A stretch of 10,956 bases of DNA from positions 23,047 to 34,002 of the forward strand of contig NHFK01000019.1 in assembly GCA_002171375.1 (NCBI GenBank). Reading direction: 5' to 3'. Under the pieces are notes generated by a model. The model saw nothing but the letters and a program-made list of their open reading frames with translations. It was not told where the DNA came from and made no database searches. Positions 8,163-10,956 of the stretch are shown here, one piece after another. Source of the stretch: Alphaproteobacteria bacterium TMED109 (GTDB taxonomy: Bacteria > Pseudomonadota > Alphaproteobacteria > TMED109). Each line of letters begins with the position of its first letter. The stretch's first letter is position 1. A program made the translations under genes and the position numbers.

Positions 8163-8560
8163 AATATCAATTCCAATAAAATAATTCCAAATATAATACT
8201 TATAATTACACTAGTAAAACAAACAATTAATCCTGTCCATTTAGAAACAGTTAAGGATAATCCTATGCCATAATCCCAAAATAAATGTCTAATGCCATTA
8301 AGCATATGAAAAGACAGGGCAAATACCCAACCAAATAAAATTACTTCCCCTAAAAAAGAAGTTGAAAATAATATCCACAGAAAAAAACTATCTTTACCTA
8401 TAGCTAGTAATAAAATAAAGAGAGACATGGTTATTAGCCCTAATGATAAAAATATTCCTGATATTCTATGGGATATTGATAATATTGAGGTTATTTGAGG
8501 TTTATAAACCTGTAAATGTGGAGATAATGGCCTGGAATCTAAAGTCTGTTTATCTTTCAT
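8159..8560 (-). CDS. sdhC: Succinate dehydrogenase cytochrome b556 subunit
   Basis: A 133-residue membrane subunit that, with SdhD, binds haem b and forms the ubiquinone site of Complex II. Both SdhC signatures are present: RPLSPHLQVYKPQ (10-22) leading into SILSISHRISG (25-35), and HMLNGIRHLFWD (85-96). His85 corresponds to the E. coli haem ligand His84; Ser28 and Arg32 correspond to the quinone-site Ser27 and Arg31. Three transmembrane helices are apparent (about 35-54, 62-90 and 107-131). The ATG at 8558-8560 shares its A with the TAA of asd (a TAATG junction) and no clear SD is visible, so sdh expression may depend on translation of asd upstream. Confidence 0.97.
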   Translation of the reverse strand: MKDKQTLDSRPLSPHLQVYKPQITSILSISHRISGIFLSLGLITMSLFILLLAIGKDSFFLWILFSTSFLGEVILFGWVFALSFHMLNGIRHLFWDYGIGLSLTVSKWTGLIVCFTSVIISIIFGIILLELIL

Positions 8561-9573
8561 TAGATAAACTTTCTATTAATTAATTCTTCGGCTATTTGAA
8601 CTGAATTTAAAGCAGCTCCTTTTCTTAAATTATCTGCAACAACCCACATATTAATTCCATTAGGCAAAGTATGGTCAATTCTAAGACGTGAGACGAAGAC
8701 AGAAAAATCTGATACACACTCAATAGGTGTAATATATGTATCTGTTTCAACATCATCAATTAGGGACACACCTGGTGCATCAGACAATATACTTCTTATT
8801 TCCTCAATGCTTATATTTGATTCAAATTCAATATTAACAGATTCAGCATGCCCAATAAAAACTGGAACTCTTACACATGTTGCGCTTACTTCAATAGAAC
8901 TATCTAAAATTTTCTTAGTTTCATCTACCATTTTTTGCTCTTCTTTCGTAGTTCCATCATCTAAAAATTTATCTATGTGAGGAATTACATTAAAAGCTAT
9001 TCTTTTAGAAAAATTCTTAGTTTCTATTGTTTCATTAAAAAACATTTTCCTAGTCTGATCCCAGAGTTCATCCATAGCAGATTTACCTGCTCCTGAAACA
9101 GATTGGTAAGTTGATACAACTACCCTCTTAATTATAGCTAGGTCATGTAAAGGTTTTAATGGAACTAACATTTGTATAGTAGAACAATTTGGATTAGCTA
9201 TAATATTTTTATTTCTATAGTTTTCTAGTGCTTCAGGATTAACTTCTGGAACTACTAAAGGAACATCTGGATCCATTCGAAAGAAAGATGTATTATCAAT
9301 TACTATGCAACCTTTTTCACCAGCAATCGGTGCCCAAATTTTTGAGACACTAGATCCAGCTGAAAATAGAGCAATATCTGCAGTGGAAAAGTCAAACTTT
9401 TCAACATCTTGTACTTTTAAAACTTCATCTCCAAAACTTACCTCTTTACCAACTGATCTTTTTGAAGCCAATGCATAAATATTCTTTATTGGAAAATCCC
9501 TTTCTTCCAAAATAGTAAGCATTTCATGGCCAACAGCACCGGTGGCTCCCAAAACAGCAACATTATAACTCAT
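8560..9573 (-). CDS. asd: Aspartate-semialdehyde dehydrogenase
   Basis: A 337-residue cytoplasmic NADP-dependent enzyme reducing aspartyl phosphate to aspartate semialdehyde, the branch point to lysine/diaminopimelate, threonine and methionine. The NADP-binding motif GATGAVG is at 9-15; the nucleophile Cys130 lies in ANPNCSTIQ (126-134); QSVSGAGKSAMDEL (157-170) follows; Arg235 and the acid-base His242 are in RVPVFIGHAESVN (235-247); the C-terminal WVVADNLRKGAA (310-321) is typical. The variant GHAES rather than the more common GHSEA around the His is minor. The length fits the bacterial family without the E. coli-type insertion. The ATG start has AGGAG six bases upstream, in the 16-base gap after leuB. 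Its stop overlaps the sdhC start. Confidence 0.97.
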   Translation of the reverse strand: MSYNVAVLGATGAVGHEMLTILEERDFPIKNIYALASKRSVGKEVSFGDEVLKVQDVEKFDFSTADIALFSAGSSVSKIWAPIAGEKGCIVIDNTSFFRMDPDVPLVVPEVNPEALENYRNKNIIANPNCSTIQMLVPLKPLHDLAIIKRVVVSTYQSVSGAGKSAMDELWDQTRKMFFNETIETKNFSKRIAFNVIPHIDKFLDDGTTKEEQKMVDETKKILDSSIEVSATCVRVPVFIGHAESVNIEFESNISIEEIRSILSDAPGVSLIDDVETDTYITPIECVSDFSVFVSRLRIDHTLPNGINMWVVADNLRKGAALNSVQIAEELINRKFI

Positions 9574-9589
9574 TATAAACTCCTATATA

Positions 9590-10702
9590 CTATACGGATA
9601 ATTGATCTAATCGGTTGCATATCTCTGCCCCCATTTGTTCAGTAGAAATTAAAGTTTTACCTGGTTGCATAATATCGGCAGTTCTTAAGCCATCTTCTAA
9701 TGCTTTAGTAACGGCTTGTTCTACCAAATTAGCATCTTCAATTCTATCTAAAGAATATCGCAGCATCATTGAAAAAGATAGTATCATTGCAATTGGGTTA
9801 GCTTTACCTTGTCCAGATATATCTGGTGCACTACCATGCACTGGTTCAAATAAAGATTTTCTAATACCATATTCATTCACTATACCCAAAGATGCAGAAG
9901 GAAGCATGCCTAAAGAGCCAGTAAGTTGAGCAGAAATATCTGATAATAAATCTCCAAAGAGATTTGTTGTAACAATGACATCAAATTGATGAGGATCTCT
10001 AACTAACTGCATCGCACAATTATCTGCATACATATGTTCTAATTTTAAATCTTCATATTTTTCTTCATATAATTTTTGCATTTCTTGACGCCAGAATAAT
10101 CCACTTTCCATTACGTTAGCTTTTTCAACGGAATGAACTAATCCTCTTCTTTTTGATGCTAATTCAAAAGCCACATCTCCTACTCTTCTAATTTCATTAG
10201 TTGAATAAACCTCTGTATTTATACCTACTTTCGAACCATCTGGTAGCTCATTAATTCCTCTAGGTTCTCCAAAATATATTCCACCCGTTAACTCTCTCAG
10301 GATCATTATATCTAAACCTGATACAATTTCTTTTTTTAAGCTAGAGGCATCTGCTAATGCATCAAATACTATTGCAGGCCTTAAATTAGCAAATAAACCA
10401 AGCTCTTTTCTTAATCTTAATAAACCTCTTTCTGGTTTTTCTGAAAATGGAAGATTATCATATGTAGGGCCTCCTACTGCCCCAAATAAAACACCATCAG
10501 AATTAAATGCTTTATCCATTACTTCGTCAGTTAAGGGTGTTTTATGTTTATCATATGAAGCTCCACCAACTAAACCCTCATCTAAATCAAAACCTACTTC
10601 TCTTCTTTTATCAAACCAATTAATTACTTTTTTTGTTTCATTCATTACTTCAGGACCAATTCCATCACCAGGAAGCATTAAAACTTTTCTATTACTTTTC
10701 AT
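9590..10702 (-). CDS. leuB: 3-isopropylmalate dehydrogenase
   Basis: A 370-residue NAD-dependent decarboxylating dehydrogenase giving 2-oxoisocaproate, the third committed step of leucine synthesis; cytoplasmic homodimer in the family. The sequence begins with [12 protein letters not shown] (8-19). Substrate arginines Arg98, Arg108 and Arg136, the IPMDH-typical Tyr143 ([12 protein letters not shown]), Lys194, and metal aspartates Asp227, Asp251 and Asp255 (NLFGDLLSD) are at the spacings of the Thermus enzyme. HGSAPDISG (289-297) with Asp294 is the NAD-type adenine-ribose loop, separating it from NADP-dependent isocitrate dehydrogenase. The ATG start has AGGTGA shortly upstream. It follows leuD after 18 bases and precedes asd by 16. 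No leader peptide or attenuator lies in the visible gap. Confidence 0.98.
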   Translation of the reverse strand: MKSNRKVLMLPGDGIGPEVMNETKKVINWFDKRREVGFDLDEGLVGGASYDKHKTPLTDEVMDKAFNSDGVLFGAVGGPTYDNLPFSEKPERGLLRLRKELGLFANLRPAIVFDALADASSLKKEIVSGLDIMILRELTGGIYFGEPRGINELPDGSKVGINTEVYSTNEIRRVGDVAFELASKRRGLVHSVEKANVMESGLFWRQEMQKLYEEKYEDLKLEHMYADNCAMQLVRDPHQFDVIVTTNLFGDLLSDISAQLTGSLGMLPSASLGIVNEYGIRKSLFEPVHGSAPDISGQGKANPIAMILSFSMMLRYSLDRIEDANLVEQAVTKALEDGLRTADIMQPGKTLISTEQMGAEICNRLDQLSV

Positions 10703-10720
10703 AAATCACCTATTTAATTA

Positions 10721-10956
10721 TTAAATTTTCTCAGGGACATACCATTTTTTATTACTTAATTTGTCCTCATAAGAATTAATTTTATTTTCATTTTCTAGAG
10801 TAATCCCTATATCATCAAGCCCATTTAGCAAGCAATGTTTTCTATATGGATCTATATCAAATTTATAAATTTTATTTTGAGCTATTATTTGTTGTTCTTC
10901 TAAATCTATAGAAATTTCAATTCCTTCATCTGCTAGCTTGCTGATTTCAATTACAT
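10721..10956 (-). CDS. leuD: 3-isopropylmalate dehydratase small subunit, C-terminal part (5' end outside window)
   Basis: The last 78 codons of a gene entering from the right edge, ending in TAA at 10721-10723. The small subunit (LeuD) pairs with LeuC and its [4Fe-4S] cluster to isomerise 2-isopropylmalate to 3-isopropylmalate in leucine synthesis. The visible part holds the LeuD signature FDIDPYRKHCLLNGLDDIG, followed by the usual short helical tail containing NSYEDK and ending WYVPEKI. This stretch separates it from aconitase-type swivel domains. No frame breaks are visible. It is followed by leuB after 18 bases, matching the common leuC-leuD-leuB order, so leuC is expected just outside the window. 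Confidence 0.95.
   Translation of the reverse strand, partial: VIEISKLADEGIEISIDLEEQQIIAQNKIYKFDIDPYRKHCLLNGLDDIGITLENENKINSYEDKLSNKKWYVPEKI

Noticed and set aside
9615..9929. Plus-strand open frame of 104 codons opposite leuB
   Set aside because: It lies wholly antisense to the conserved 3' half of leuB, has no family resemblance I recognise, and is explained by codon bias of the real gene.

Overview
The window is an A/T-rich (roughly one-third G+C by eye), tightly packed stretch in which every supported gene lies on the minus strand. In transcription order (right to left) it reads: leuD (5' part outside the window), leuB, asd, sdhC, sdhD, sdhA, sdhB, a CaCA-family Ca2+/Na+ antiporter, mmsA, zapE/AFG1-type ATPase, a group III iron-containing alcohol dehydrogenase, and mdh (3' part outside the window). 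Intergenic gaps run from a few bases of overlap to 96 bases. No stretch of 300 bases lacks a gene, and I see no RNA genes, mobile elements, CRISPR arrays or phage genes.

The protein features (SdhB beginning [10 protein letters not shown], SdhA ending PPKARVY, an LDH-type Mdh with a zapE-like gene just upstream, leu/asd genes next to sdh) point to an alphaproteobacterium. Low G+C, very short spacers and leucine and diaminopimelate/threonine biosynthesis genes suggest a free-living, streamlined marine lineage such as SAR11 or the HIMB59/AEGEAN-169 group, rather than a host-restricted Rickettsiales. The exact lineage cannot be decided from this window.

Region by region: 8560-10956 holds biosynthesis (isopropylmalate isomerase small subunit, isopropylmalate dehydrogenase, aspartate-semialdehyde dehydrogenase). 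It runs without a gap into the complete succinate dehydrogenase operon (5249-8560): the asd stop and sdhC start share one base, and sdhC/sdhD overlap by four. At 4283-5215 is a cation antiporter. From 4201 to 372 come MmsA, the ZapE-type ATPase and the Fe-ADH, followed by mdh, which probably opens the next TCA block. All TCA enzymes look intact, with catalytic and cofactor residues conserved.

The most notable point is the Fe-ADH and MmsA genes placed either side of zapE. An Fe-ADH plus a CoA-acylating semialdehyde dehydrogenase is the same pair of families as DddB/DddC. It could convert 3-hydroxypropionate through malonate semialdehyde to acetyl-CoA, feeding the TCA enzymes encoded around it; valine, myo-inositol or beta-alanine breakdown are alternatives. 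I found no convincing sign of a wholly new system; the window is mainly core metabolism with an unusual local arrangement.
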